Notes: generated by a model not told the origin, from the sequence alone. Shown: positions 25,878-35,392, counted from the stretch's first letter. The stretch: 64,000 bases of DNA from Gracilibacillus alcaliphilus (GCF_016909015.1 NZ_JAFBFA010000010.1:69477-133476); one strand, 5' to 3'. Program-made: numbers and translations.

Positions 25878-25940
25878 TTGACATAATGGTTTTGAAAGCG
25901 TATACTCAATGTGAAAGTTCTTGTATTTATATATTAATAC
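25878..25940 (+). promoter_or_regulatory. promoter, cre-like box and candidate ArsR operator of the ABC/GH2 operon
   Basis: TTGACA (25878-25883), 17-bp spacer, TATACT (25901-25906): a strong sigma-A promoter. tgaaagcgtatact (25893-25906) over the -10 resembles a CcpA cre site with two mismatches, which fits carbon catabolite repression. tatttatatattaatac (25924-25940), at about +12 to +28, resembles the element ahead of the regulator gene. Confidence 0.7.
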
Positions 25941-25973
25941 CAAAAAGTTGTAATAAAAGAGGGGGGAACACCT

Positions 25974-27281
25974 TTGAAAAGTCGGTTTATATTGATTTGT
26001 CTTATGGTAAGCAGCTTAGTATTATTAACAGCTTGTTCTCATTCTTGGCTTTTTAGCAGTCTATCCTCAGATGGTGTGAACAAAACAGATGACGGAGCAA
26101 CTGAAATTGTCATGTGGAATTTGTTTGGTGGTGGAGATGCTGAGTTTATGCAAGAAATCGTCGATGCATTTAACGAGAGTCAGTCTGAGTATTATGTAAA
26201 CAATATTATGCAGGAATTCGATGAATATTACACGAAATTATTGACTAGTATGGGAGCGGGAAGGGCTCCAGATATTGCGATTGCACACGATTACGTCCTG
26301 CCCGAGTTTATTCATCAAGATTTGCTCTTTGATATTGGTGAGTTAGATACAACAGGGATTATGCATTGGGAGGACTTTAACGAGAATATACTGCAGGCTA
26401 CCATATTTGAGGGACAACACTTTGCCGTACCGATGGATACCCATGCGATGATTATGTATGTAAATAATGAACTTGTAGAAGAGGCTGGATTACTCAATGG
26501 TGATGGCTCGATAGCAATGGACATGTCACCAGAAGGTTATGTCGATTTCTTTGTCACCTTAAAGGAAGAATTGGATGAAAACCATATCCCATTTGCCTTC
26601 TCTACAGCTGGAAGTGATCCATTTTGGTTATGGTGGGCTTTCTATACACAATTAGGTGGAGAACATATCTTATCGGAAGAAAGTTTGGATGAAACCCATT
26701 ATATGCTTGATGAAGAAAAAGCAATCGAAGCAGCTGAGTTTGTACGCGGTTTATATCATGAATATGAAGTAATTCCACTTAATCAAGCCGATTTCTATGG
26801 AAACTTTCAGTCGGGAGAAGCAGCTGTTATTAAGACTGGTGTATGGGCAACTGGAATATGGGAAACAACCGATGGACTTGACTTTACCCCGCTGCCGGTT
26901 CCGACTGTCTTTGATGAGGATGGTGTATGGGCAAGTTCTCACACATTTATCCTGCCAGCTTCAAACCACCCAAATGAAGAGGTATTGACAGGTGCTCTTG
27001 AATTTATGGAATTTGCTGCAGATCATGGCGAAATGTGGGCTCAGGCAGGACATATTCCTTCTAAAGATACAGTTATAGAATCGCAAGCCTTTCAAGAGAT
27101 GCCATATAGAAGTCAATATGCCGAAGTGGCTGATTATGTAAATTTCTTAGATCAGACTATTTATACCCGAGGTTTACAAACCGTTGTACAGGAGAGCCTT
27201 GATAGAGTTTGGTCTGGCGATATAACTCCAGAAGAAGCGATAGAGAGGATAGAAAGAGATGTACAAGATTTAATTGAATAG
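25974..27281 (+). CDS. sugar ABC transporter substrate-binding lipoprotein (family 1)
   Basis: A 435-residue family 1 solute-binding protein. The signal peptide ends in lipobox LLTAC, with Cys21 as the lipid anchor, so the protein sits on the outer face of the membrane. The start of the mature fold (EIVMWNLFGGGDAEFMQEIVDAFNESQ) and the GEAAVIKTGVWATGIW segment near residue 285 are typical of this oligosaccharide-binding group. The start is TTG 25974 after agagggggga. It is the first gene of an operon with two permeases and a GH2 enzyme. Ligand not known. Confidence 0.92.
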   Translation: MKSRFILICLMVSSLVLLTACSHSWLFSSLSSDGVNKTDDGATEIVMWNLFGGGDAEFMQEIVDAFNESQSEYYVNNIMQEFDEYYTKLLTSMGAGRAPDIAIAHDYVLPEFIHQDLLFDIGELDTTGIMHWEDFNENILQATIFEGQHFAVPMDTHAMIMYVNNELVEEAGLLNGDGSIAMDMSPEGYVDFFVTLKEELDENHIPFAFSTAGSDPFWLWWAFYTQLGGEHILSEESLDETHYMLDEEKAIEAAEFVRGLYHEYEVIPLNQADFYGNFQSGEAAVIKTGVWATGIWETTDGLDFTPLPVPTVFDEDGVWASSHTFILPASNHPNEEVLTGALEFMEFAADHGEMWAQAGHIPSKDTVIESQAFQEMPYRSQYAEVADYVNFLDQTIYTRGLQTVVQESLDRVWSGDITPEEAIERIERDVQDLIE

Positions 27282-27457
27282 CTTCTTTTGGCGCATTGTT
27301 AGCAACTCGTTGTGCCTCATGCTGACGTACTAAGAGATGAACACCTCTTGGTGGATTGAAACCTTGTAATATGTTGCTTGCAGTGGGGCAGTTGGGCGTG
27401 ATCAACTGAAATCTCGCTTTGTAAATGATTGGAGAATTGAAAGAGAGGGGTATAGGT
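27282..27457 (+). other. 176-base gap inside the ABC operon
   Basis: The space between the binding protein and the first permease has no gene. It holds several short inverted repeats (for example aacacctcttggtgg near 27340) but no T-run, so it does not look like a full terminator. Such gaps often lower permease expression relative to the binding protein; here this is inference. Confidence 0.4.
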
Positions 27458-28330
27458 ATGAAAAAACCATGGAAACAAGATTTAAAGGCAGTACCATTTC
27501 TCCTTCCGTTTTTTATCGCATATTTTACGTTCACTATTTTACCAATTTTTAAAGGTTTGGAAATGAGTTTATATGACTGGAACTTGGTCGGTAAATTAGA
27601 TTTTGTCGGATTAGCTAACTATACAGAAATGGTGATGGACAACAGATTCTGGCGTACGCTGGGAAACACGACATTGTTCGTAATATTAACTACACCAACA
27701 ATGGTGATTTTAGCGCTTGTGTTAGCCTTATTAGCTAATTTGAATACAAAATTGAAAACATTTTTTCGAAGTTCGTTCTTTTTACCAAGTATTTTAAGTG
27801 TGTCGGTTATTTCTTTCTTGGCGATATTTATGCTTCAGCCTTACAATGGTTTCATCAACAATATTATTCAATCGTTCGGTATTGAGGCAGAACCTTTTTG
27901 GATGGCCGATCCTGTCTTAGCTTGGGTTTCTATCGTAGTAGTGACATTGTGGTGGACGGTCGGCTTCAATATGATTTTATTTTTAGCTAGTTTGCAAGAT
28001 ATACCGGAGGCCTTATATGAGGCAAGTGAAATAGATGGTGCGACAAGGTGGGAACAATTTAAATATATTACGCTTCCACAATTAACACCTATTAGCAAAG
28101 TCATTTTATTACTGCAAGTTCTGGCTTCTTACAAAGTATTTGCCCAAATCTTGCTGATTACTGGCGGTGGACCTGGCGGGGCAACCAGGCCATTGATTCA
28201 ATATATCTATGAAGCTGGTTTTACACAGAATAATTTAGGATATGCAGCTACCATGTCTTATGCCTTGTTTTTTATCTTGCTAATCCTTTCGATAATTCAA
28301 CTTCGTTATCAAAGATCGGAGGAGAACTAA
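27458..28330 (+). CDS. sugar ABC transporter permease, MalF/UgpA-like
   Basis: A 290-residue protein with six membrane helices. The EAA loop that contacts the ATPase is EALYEASEIDGATRWEQFKYITLPQL near residue 190. ATG 27458 (MKKPWKQDL) fits gagaggggta upstream; the longer frame from 27425 lacks a ribosome site. The stop is immediately followed by the next ATG. Confidence 0.93.
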   Translation: MKKPWKQDLKAVPFLLPFFIAYFTFTILPIFKGLEMSLYDWNLVGKLDFVGLANYTEMVMDNRFWRTLGNTTLFVILTTPTMVILALVLALLANLNTKLKTFFRSSFFLPSILSVSVISFLAIFMLQPYNGFINNIIQSFGIEAEPFWMADPVLAWVSIVVVTLWWTVGFNMILFLASLQDIPEALYEASEIDGATRWEQFKYITLPQLTPISKVILLLQVLASYKVFAQILLITGGGPGGATRPLIQYIYEAGFTQNNLGYAATMSYALFFILLILSIIQLRYQRSEEN

Positions 28331-29176
28331 ATGAGTAATTCCAAGTTGCTGTTAAGAAACCGTGACCCTTATCGTGGATTAAAGGTAGCAATTGGTGTGC
28401 TAGTGTCGATTCTTTTTATCGTCCCCATTATCTGGATGTTATTTGTATCGATCAAGCCGAATGGATTTGCCACATCGAATCCGTTGGATTGGTTTGCACC
28501 GCCTTTTACCATAGCTAATTATATTGATCTTATTTGGAACAGTATGATATTGCAGTGGGTATTGAATAGTTTTATTGTAGGAATTCTTACAACGGTTATT
28601 ACATTAATTATTACGTCACTGGCTGCTTTTGCTATTTCACAGATGAAATTCCGCTTCAAACGGTTTATTTTTATCTTTTTCTTACTAGGATTAATGATAC
28701 CGGGAGAAGCGACCATTATACCATTATATGAGATTGTAAAAGCGATGAATATGATTGACACTTACGAGGGGTTGATTTTGCCGATGGTGGCCTCACCAAT
28801 TGGTGTCATCATCCTGAAAAGTTTCTTTGACGGTGTTCCGAAGGAAGTGGTGGAAAGCGCAAGGATAGATGGCTGTTCCTATTTTAAGCTTTATTACAAA
28901 ATTGTGCTCCCATTGGCTAAACCGGCATTGGCGGCTATCGGTATCTTTACCTTTATTGGTTCTTGGAACAATTTCTTATGGCCGTATCTGTCGATTCTTT
29001 CAGAGACACTGTATACTTTACCAGTAGGGTTACCTGTTTTTAACTCTGCTTATTCACAAGCCTATGTATTACCAATGACTGCCAATGCTATAGCATCATT
29101 ACCAGTCATTGTTGCCTTTTTACTATTTGAAAAGCAAATTGTAAAAGGAATAAGTTTTACAGGAATTAAGGGATAA
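28331..29176 (+). CDS. sugar ABC transporter permease, MalG/UgpE-like
   Basis: A 281-residue partner permease with six helices. The EAA loop is VVESARIDGCSYFKLYYKIVLPLAKPALA near residue 175, and the C-terminus KQIVKGISFTGIKG is the usual CUT1 ending. It starts right at the preceding stop with a gaggaga ribosome site. No ATPase gene is in the locus, so it probably uses a shared MsmX-like ATPase. Confidence 0.93.
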   Translation: MSNSKLLLRNRDPYRGLKVAIGVLVSILFIVPIIWMLFVSIKPNGFATSNPLDWFAPPFTIANYIDLIWNSMILQWVLNSFIVGILTTVITLIITSLAAFAISQMKFRFKRFIFIFFLLGLMIPGEATIIPLYEIVKAMNMIDTYEGLILPMVASPIGVIILKSFFDGVPKEVVESARIDGCSYFKLYYKIVLPLAKPALAAIGIFTFIGSWNNFLWPYLSILSETLYTLPVGLPVFNSAYSQAYVLPMTANAIASLPVIVAFLLFEKQIVKGISFTGIKG

Positions 29177-29194
29177 AAGGAGGAGCTATTCATT

Positions 29195-30958
29195 ATGACA
29201 AAACAAGAAGTATTTCAACGAACTGATTATCCAAGACCACAATTTCAAAGAGAAGATTGGATTAATTTAAATGGCTCTTGGGAATTTGCCTTTGATGATA
29301 AGAATCAAGGGGAAACACAACAATGGTTTAAAGACAAAACCTTTGATCAACAGATTCAGGTGCCATTTACTTATGAAACAAAGGCCAGCGGTATTGGTGA
29401 AGAGACATTTCATCCTTATATCTGGTATAAACGTAATTTTGATATTCCAGAGCAAACAGATAAGAATGTCATTCTTCGTTTCCAAGCTTCTGATTATCTG
29501 ACAAAGGTCTGGATTAATGAAAGCTATGTTGGAGAGCATCGAGGAGGAAATGCGGCCTTTTCATTTGATATTACCAATCAGGTCAAAACAGGTCAAACCA
29601 ATCAAATCGTCGTCAAGGTAGAGGACAGCGACAGCTGTTATCAACCACGCGGTAAGCAGCGCTGGATCAAAGAGAATTTTGGCTGCTGGTATGTACAAAC
29701 CACAGGCATCTGGCAAACGGTCTGGATTGAATGTGTACCGAAACAACGTATAGAACATGTGAAGATGGAACCGAATATTGATACACATTCGATCTCCTTT
29801 ACTTATCAATTAGCGGGTGAGGCAGGCGATGATTGGCGGATCGACAGTGTAATTTCCTTTGATGGTCAGCTGATAAAAAAAGCGTCTGTTTTCCCGCAGC
29901 GTAATCAAGCGAGACTGGAAGTAGATGTATTGGCTGAATTCCATGAATGGAAATTGATGCTGTGGTCACCGGCACATCCTCATTTATATGACGTTACTTT
30001 CCAGCTTTATGTAGGAGATCAGCTGGTTGATGAGGTGGAATCCTATTTTGGTATGCGTAAAGTATCGATCAAGGATGGTCAAGTATTATTAAATAACATT
30101 CCTATTTATCAGAAACTATTATTAGATCAGGGGTATTGGCCGGAAAGTTCGATTACACCACCTTCTGAGGCAGCGATTATTGAGGATATTGATAAAACAT
30201 TGGCAATGGGCTTTAATGGTGTCAGGAAGCATCAAAAGATTGAAGATGATCGCTTTATGTATTGGTGTGATAAGAAAGGTGTCCTTGTGTGGTCAGAAAT
30301 GGCAGCTACTTATGAATACTCGGATGAGGCAGTTGATAATTTCACCAGGGAATGGCTTGATATTGTCCAACAGCGGTTTAATCACCCGTCTATTATCACA
30401 TGGGTGCCATTTAATGAATCGTGGGGTGTTGCGAATATTTTTACAGACAAGAAGCAACAGGCCTTTACAGAGGCGATCTATTATTTGACGAAGTCGATCG
30501 ATGCGGAACGGCCGGTCATTGTAAATGACGGATGGGAGCATACGATTTCCGATATTATCGCCTTACATGATTATGAGGAATTTGGTGAGGAATTTATCAA
30601 ACGTTACCAAGAAAAGGAACAGATATTAGGCAACAAGATTCCGCATAATAATGGTAAATATGCCTTTGCAGAAGGTTATTCTTATCAAGGCCAGCCGGTG
30701 ATATTAACCGAATACGGTGGAATTGCCTTTCAGCATGAAAGCGGCTGGGGTTATGGGAATCAAGTAAGCTCAGAAGAGGCATTTTTGAACCGATATCGTG
30801 ACATTACCAATGCGATCAAAGCAATTCCTTATATCTCTGGTTATTGCTATACACAAACTACTGATGTCCAGCAGGAAGTCAACGGTTTGCTGTATGAAAA
30901 CCGTGAACCGAAAATAGCGATGGAGAAAATTAAAGAAGTGAATGATATCAAAAGGTAA
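29195..30958 (+). CDS. glycoside hydrolase family 2 enzyme
   Basis: A 587-residue cytoplasmic GH2 enzyme (no signal peptide). Domains: N-terminal jelly-roll sugar-binding domain (about 1-180, with YIWYKRNFDIPEQ and GGNAAFSFDIT), an immunoglobulin-like domain (about 185-290) and a TIM barrel. The acid/base Glu is in ITWVPFNESWG near residue 404, and the nucleophile Glu in PVILTEYGG near residue 507. The GH2 family covers beta-galactosidase, beta-glucuronidase, beta-mannosidase and alpha-arabinosidases; the sequence alone does not decide. The substrate is presumably an oligosaccharide brought in by the upstream importer. Confidence 0.9.
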   Translation: MTKQEVFQRTDYPRPQFQREDWINLNGSWEFAFDDKNQGETQQWFKDKTFDQQIQVPFTYETKASGIGEETFHPYIWYKRNFDIPEQTDKNVILRFQASDYLTKVWINESYVGEHRGGNAAFSFDITNQVKTGQTNQIVVKVEDSDSCYQPRGKQRWIKENFGCWYVQTTGIWQTVWIECVPKQRIEHVKMEPNIDTHSISFTYQLAGEAGDDWRIDSVISFDGQLIKKASVFPQRNQARLEVDVLAEFHEWKLMLWSPAHPHLYDVTFQLYVGDQLVDEVESYFGMRKVSIKDGQVLLNNIPIYQKLLLDQGYWPESSITPPSEAAIIEDIDKTLAMGFNGVRKHQKIEDDRFMYWCDKKGVLVWSEMAATYEYSDEAVDNFTREWLDIVQQRFNHPSIITWVPFNESWGVANIFTDKKQQAFTEAIYYLTKSIDAERPVIVNDGWEHTISDIIALHDYEEFGEEFIKRYQEKEQILGNKIPHNNGKYAFAEGYSYQGQPVILTEYGGIAFQHESGWGYGNQVSSEEAFLNRYRDITNAIKAIPYISGYCYTQTTDVQQEVNGLLYENREPKIAMEKIKEVNDIKR

Positions 30959-30980
30959 GTTTTGGTATATTCTATGAATG

Positions 30981-31018
30981 AAAAGCCTTGTATACTAATA
31001 ATGTGTACAGGGCTTTTT
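30981..31018 (+). terminator. terminator after GH2
   Basis: aaaagccttgta pairs with tacagggcttttt (30981-30992, 31006-31018), T-rich at the end. It closes the ArsR-controlled operon. Confidence 0.82.
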
Positions 31019-31146
31019 GTTATGGAGAGGTATTCTTTTTGCCAAACATTTTATATGAAAACTCTGATCCAAATTAGTAGGGCGACTCATGGGCAGCGAT
31101 GTCTATCAGGATATATTGGTTTTGAACCCACTTGAAAAAAATTTAA

Positions 31147-31978
31147 AACTTTTCTGAGGCATATTTCGAATATACAGAGGAAGGGTGTGATGGCTTGCTT
31201 GCCCCTAATGGTGCGGGCAAAACAACACTGATGAAAATGCTGGTTACATTAATGGAACCAACTACTGGCACAATTCTATATAATCAAAAAATGATCACCT
31301 CATTAGGTGAGTCCTATCGTGAGCAAATTGGCTATCTGCCGCAGCAATTTGGTTATTATAAACATTATTCGCCAAAGAAATATTTACGCTATTTGGCCGC
31401 ATTAAAGGGAATGGACAAGCGGATAGCGGATCAAAGGATTGACGAAGTATTACAAATGGTTGCCTTGACAGAGGTCAAACATAAAAAAATGCGGCAATTC
31501 GCTGGCGGGATGATCCAGCGGGTAGATATAGCTCAAGCATTGCTGGCAGATCCAAATATTCTGATTTTGGATGAACCAACAGCTGGATTAGATCCAAAAG
31601 AACGGGCGCGGTTTCGCCATCTGCTGGCAGATTTGTCTCGTGAGCGGATTATCATTATTTCTACACATATTGTCTCGGATATTGAGTCAGTTGCCAACCA
31701 AATTATTATGCTGAAAAATAAGCGAATCTTGCATAAAGCAGACCCAGCTTCGATTTGCAGTACATTGGATCAGAAAGTGTTTGAAACTGTATTGACCTGA
31801 ACAATTAACAAGTTTTCGGAAACAATATCTGACGATAGCTGAAAAACAGGAAAATGGTCAAATGCTGGTTCGTTTTATGGCAGACAGAGAGCCGGCAGCT
31901 GATTGGCAGCCTGTATCTCCGCAATTGGAAGATGTCTTTCTTGTTTCTTATCCTGATGAGAGCCCAGAGGATGAATAA
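31147..31978 (+). pseudogene. ABC transporter ATPase, 5'-truncated and frameshifted
   Basis: The open part (from about 31195) begins within the Walker A region (GLLAPNGAGKTTLM) and has the signature QFAGGMIQRVDIAQAL and Walker B ILILDEPTAGLD, so it was an ABC-2 type ATPase. About 25-30 N-terminal residues are missing; in-frame bases from 31147 give only YFEYTEEGCDGLLAPNG. The frame stops at TGA 31798, but one +1 shift (acc-t-gaa) restores a normal C-terminal tail ending QLEDVFLVSYPDESPEDE at 31978. The restored stop is followed at once by the next ATG, so the genes were once coupled. Confidence 0.8.
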
Positions 31979-32743
31979 ATGGCTATTACTGGGTTAGAGA
32001 TGAAGAAAGCATTATTTTCACCTGTAATGATTGGTTTGCTGCTGTTATGTTTAGCTGTCAATATATTAACAATTATGGATCAAGCTTATCAAAGGGATGA
32101 TCTGAAAGTAGCTAATAAGATTGTCCAGCAATACGGAGTTCTTGTCCAAGAGGAGACACTAAAGGAGTTGGAGCAGGATGTAACAGACCAACTTCGGTTA
32201 CTTGGCTATTCAGAGATCGAATCATTGCTGGAAGAGCTGGCGGCCGGAGATGGTGAACAGGTCTCAGAAACGGACCAGCAGCGGCGTCATGAGACTGCTC
32301 TGCTTACTAATTACATCCAAGCGGGACGAGCGATGGAATCTGACTATTTAAGCATCTCTATCGCGGAATTACGTGATGAATTCCTGCAATCACATCAGCT
32401 GCCAAATTGGCTGGCTGATTATATGACAGACCAATTTAATCGATGGCAGACACGTTATACAGAAATTGTGGAAACGAATGAATATAAGCAATGGTTTTTT
32501 CTCGGTAATTATCACATGCATAGTGAATTATTCCGAACATTGATCAAAACAATTGCTTTACAAGGAACTTTGCTTGTTACTTTATTGACTGTATTAATCG
32601 CTAATTATGAATATGATCATAAAAGCCAGCTGGTTATTTATGCATCTAAAAAAGGTCGGCATTTATTGTGGAATAAATTAGCTGCCAGCTTATTAGGCAG
32701 CTGCTTGCTTATGCTGATATTGTTTGGCTTATCCTTCCAATAA
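31979..32743 (+). pseudogene. ABC-2 type permease, apparently C-terminally truncated
   Basis: A 254-residue frame with one helix near residues 12-30, a long Glu/Gln-rich extracellular part (30-190) and two helices near 193-215 and 233-252. ABC-2 permeases of this layout normally have about six helices, so the second half appears lost; the sequence after 32743 does not continue it. It starts at the (restored) stop of the ATPase. It may be translated but is unlikely to be a working transporter. Confidence 0.65.
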
Positions 32744-32789
32744 GGAACCTTATTTTTGGTCCCGCAAGCAAAGGGGCATCCCGCCTATA

Positions 32790-32931
32790 CGATGCTGCTT
32801 TCGATTTCAAGAATGAAGTTACAGGGGTTTTTATAAACAAGGGCAAAGAAACTGCGATCATATTCTCGGAGCATGAGGCGACGGTGCTTAATCGACTGTA
32901 TGATATTTACAAAAATGAGTTTCTCGATTAG
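32790..32931 (+). pseudogene. unidentified coding remnant
   Basis: One frame reads DAAFDFKNEVTGVFIN and continues to FSEHEATVLNRLYDIYKNEFLD, then TAG, with coding-like composition but no start or ribosome site. I do not recognise the parent protein. It fits the broken-gene stretch around it. Confidence 0.35.
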
Positions 32932-33007
32932 ATTTTAATTAAAATCTATTTGTAGGTTGCATAACATACTACGTATAGAAATCTTAAATGCAATAAAAAT
33001 CAAGTTA

Positions 33008-33184
33008 ATGGGTGATGATTTGGGTACTTATTCTATCAAGCAAGTTACCGAGAAAACCGGATTAACCGATGATGCAATCCGTTATTATGAAAAGATCGGC
33101 CTGCTTCCTTATGTAAAAAGACAACAAAATGGACATCGAATATACGATGAAGAAGATACAGAGATAATATTTAGGGAGAAATAA
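33008..33184 (+). pseudogene. MerR-family regulator, N-terminal fragment
   Basis: The 58-residue frame has the MerR winged helix: YSIKQVTEKTGLTDDAIRYYEKIGLLPYVKR and GHRIYDEEDTEIIF, then breaks off (REK stop). Intact MerR proteins continue for at least 50 more residues with a dimer helix and effector domain, which are missing. It may still make a DNA-binding stub, but the context of decayed genes favours a pseudogene. Confidence 0.8.
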
Positions 33185-33407
33185 CTCCCTTTTTTTCTTC
33201 AAGATATAATTGTTTTGCCGTTTAATAAATGTAGATTTCGGTATTATTAGGGTAAATGTATGGATATATTGCATATTGAGATATTTTTATTCAATAAATT
33301 CCTTTAAGCTTGTTCAACGGGTAGGTGTCAATGAAGGATTATTTGTTCTTTGTAGCGAATATAAGGAGTATAAACTCAAATAAGGTCGGAGAAAAATGGA
33401 GTAGGTT

Positions 33408-33571
33408 CATACCATTGGTCCCCATTTATGCGAGTATGCAATTCAATTCTTTAAAAACAATAATGTTAAAGAATACAATCTTCGTGTGCCATTAGAATAT
33501 TTTTCAAAGAAAGTATGGGGTATTAATCGATATAAAAACATTATGGGGTTTAAGGGTTCAGGAATTTTATA
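33408..33571 (+). pseudogene. unidentified coding remnant upstream of the EcsB-like gene
   Basis: A frame of about 54 residues (VHTIGPHLCEYAIQFFKNNN, later VPLEYFSKKVWGINRYKNIM) ends at TAG 33569. It has no start with a ribosome site and ends five bases before the EcsB-like ATG. Parent protein not recognised. Confidence 0.35.
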
Positions 33572-33576
33572 GAAAG

Positions 33577-34719
33577 ATGTTTAGGTACTATTCAATAATT
33601 GGCCAAAGTGTTGTTTATTTTTTTCTAATCATTAGTAGTATCTTTATCTATTATTTTAATTTATTTCTTCAGTGGATACCTCCTCAAATATCTGTTGAAG
33701 TAATCTTATCATTATTTATAACCTTTATTTTAATACAGCCAAAAGTTCGTACATTTATCAAAAGGGCAGATATAATCTTTTTGTTACCATTAGAAGTGAA
33801 ATTGAAGTCGTATTTTATTAAATCACTTGTATATAGTATTGTTATTGATGTAATTAAATCGCTTAGTTTAATTATCATTTTAATATCCCTATTTTTACAC
33901 ACAACGAATATAAGTCTTCCAATCTTCTTTGTTATAATGGGGATTGTTTCTTATAACATTTTAATGAAGTGGATTGAACAATGGTTAGAGAATCATGTAC
34001 AACTTTTGTTACATAGGTTGAATAAGTTTTTTTCAATATATTTAATGTGTTATTTTTTGTTTAAAAATGGCTGGATTTTTGAACTTACTTTAATGAGTAT
34101 AAATTTCGTCTATTTAATTTACTTTATAGGAAAAAAAAGAAATTTGAATTGGCAGTGGCTAATAGATGAAGAAGAAAGAGCCTTATTAAGAAATTTTAAA
34201 TTTATTAACTTTTTCATGGATGTCCCTAATCTTAAACGTTCTTTTCGGAGTAGACGAATGTTCTCAATGATTCTGAAAAGGTGTATCCCATATAGTCAGA
34301 GTAGTACACTCATATATTTATACTCACACTTGTTTGTAAGATACAATGATTACTTTTACCTTTATTTAAGACTGACTGTAATTGGCATATTTGTTAATTA
34401 TGCAATGCCAACAAGTGGGTGGGTTTTTAATCTCCTAATTCTATTTATGACAGGATTTCAAGTAATTCCCTTGCAATATGAGATGAAACAAACTATTTTA
34501 CTTTATCCTGTTTCTAAATCCCAGAGAAAGGATTCTTTCTTAAAGTTTGTCTCGGTTATATTATATATACAATTTTTTATTCTATATTTCGCAATGTTCA
34601 TCCATACTTCTACTTCAAAAATATTCTCTCTTGTAATTGGAACTTTATTTGTTTATGTATTTGTAAACTTCTTTATATCAAAGAGGGTCAATGTCTCAGG
34701 TAGTGCATTTAACGAATAG
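33577..34719 (+). CDS. EcsB-like ABC transporter permease (possibly N-truncated)
   Basis: A 380-residue polytopic protein with about nine to ten hydrophobic segments. It resembles EcsB of B. subtilis: the region VRTFIKRADIIFLLPLEVKLKSYFIKSLVYS matches EcsB VRTFLKEADLVFLLPMEHRMKPYF. EcsB proteins usually have about 25 more N-terminal residues, and here the ATG at 33577 has a poor ribosome site, so the start may be lost. No EcsA ATPase is beside it. The gene is markedly AT-rich compared with the core genes. It may be a decaying paralogue. Confidence 0.7.
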   Translation: MFRYYSIIGQSVVYFFLIISSIFIYYFNLFLQWIPPQISVEVILSLFITFILIQPKVRTFIKRADIIFLLPLEVKLKSYFIKSLVYSIVIDVIKSLSLIIILISLFLHTTNISLPIFFVIMGIVSYNILMKWIEQWLENHVQLLLHRLNKFFSIYLMCYFLFKNGWIFELTLMSINFVYLIYFIGKKRNLNWQWLIDEEERALLRNFKFINFFMDVPNLKRSFRSRRMFSMILKRCIPYSQSSTLIYLYSHLFVRYNDYFYLYLRLTVIGIFVNYAMPTSGWVFNLLILFMTGFQVIPLQYEMKQTILLYPVSKSQRKDSFLKFVSVILYIQFFILYFAMFIHTSTSKIFSLVIGTLFVYVFVNFFISKRVNVSGSAFNE

Positions 34720-34743
34720 CTCGGTATTCAACTAACATCTATC

Positions 34744-35202
34744 ATGCTGGTTCAAATTGATTCAAGTAATGTTATTTATAATCCTTTTCCATACATTTTT
34801 ATCCATATAACAATTCCCAAAACGTTGATATTAATGGATTACGATGTATTCAATACACTTAGAGCTTACCTGTATATTTCTAAAAACCTTAAGATAAAGG
34901 ATTGGATAGTCAAACACAAGCATATTGAATACATATGTACCGTCTGTACGGGAGCTTATATTTTAGGCGAAACGGGATTGTTGGATGGAAAGAAAGCGAC
35001 TACCCACCATTTAGCTTTAAAAATATTGCAAGAAAAGTATCCTGAAATTCGCGTGTTATCAGAACATAAAGTTGTACATGATGGTAATATCATATCGTCT
35101 GGCAGGGTATCTTCAGGAATTAATATGGCACTGTATCTTGTTGAGTGAATTATGGGTAAATCTGTTGCTGAGAGCACAAGTAAAACTATTGAATTTATAT
35201 AA
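34744..35202 (+). pseudogene. DJ-1/PfpI-family protein, broken
   Basis: The frame carries the family core: YICTVCTGAYILGETGLLDGKKATTHH with the nucleophile-elbow Cys, and ISSGRVSSGINMALYLVE. An in-frame TGA (35146-35148) interrupts it, and after it the same frame goes on with IMGKSVAESTSKTIEFI and ends at TAA 35200, as expected for the normal C-terminus. The first ~50 residues do not look like the usual N-terminal strand. It is therefore an N-altered gene with a nonsense mutation. Confidence 0.75.
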
Positions 35203-35358
35203 TAGTTTTTTTATTCACGTAAATTCTTAGCTGTAAACTTGATCAATATTTTTTTATAAGTTCTTTTTAGAGATGAAATGATTTTTTGTACGTATTCAAA
35301 AACCTCATGTCCAATCCAGAAACTATAATAAATGGATATGTTTGTGTGTGATTACGTT

Positions 35359-35392
35359 CCATTCGTATAAAGCTTTGGCCTCATACGAATGG
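35359..35392. other. inverted repeat in the 35.2-35.5 kb gap
   Basis: ccattcgtat and atacgaatgg form a perfect 10-bp stem with a 14-base loop. There is no T-run. The remaining 350-bp gap between the DJ-1 remnant and rnhC shows no gene. Confidence 0.5.

Noticed and set aside
30958..31146. A promoter or intact start for the ABC ATPase remnant
   Set aside because: The upstream sequence has an in-frame stop at 31144-31146 and no N-terminal ABC sequence, so the gene is treated as truncated.
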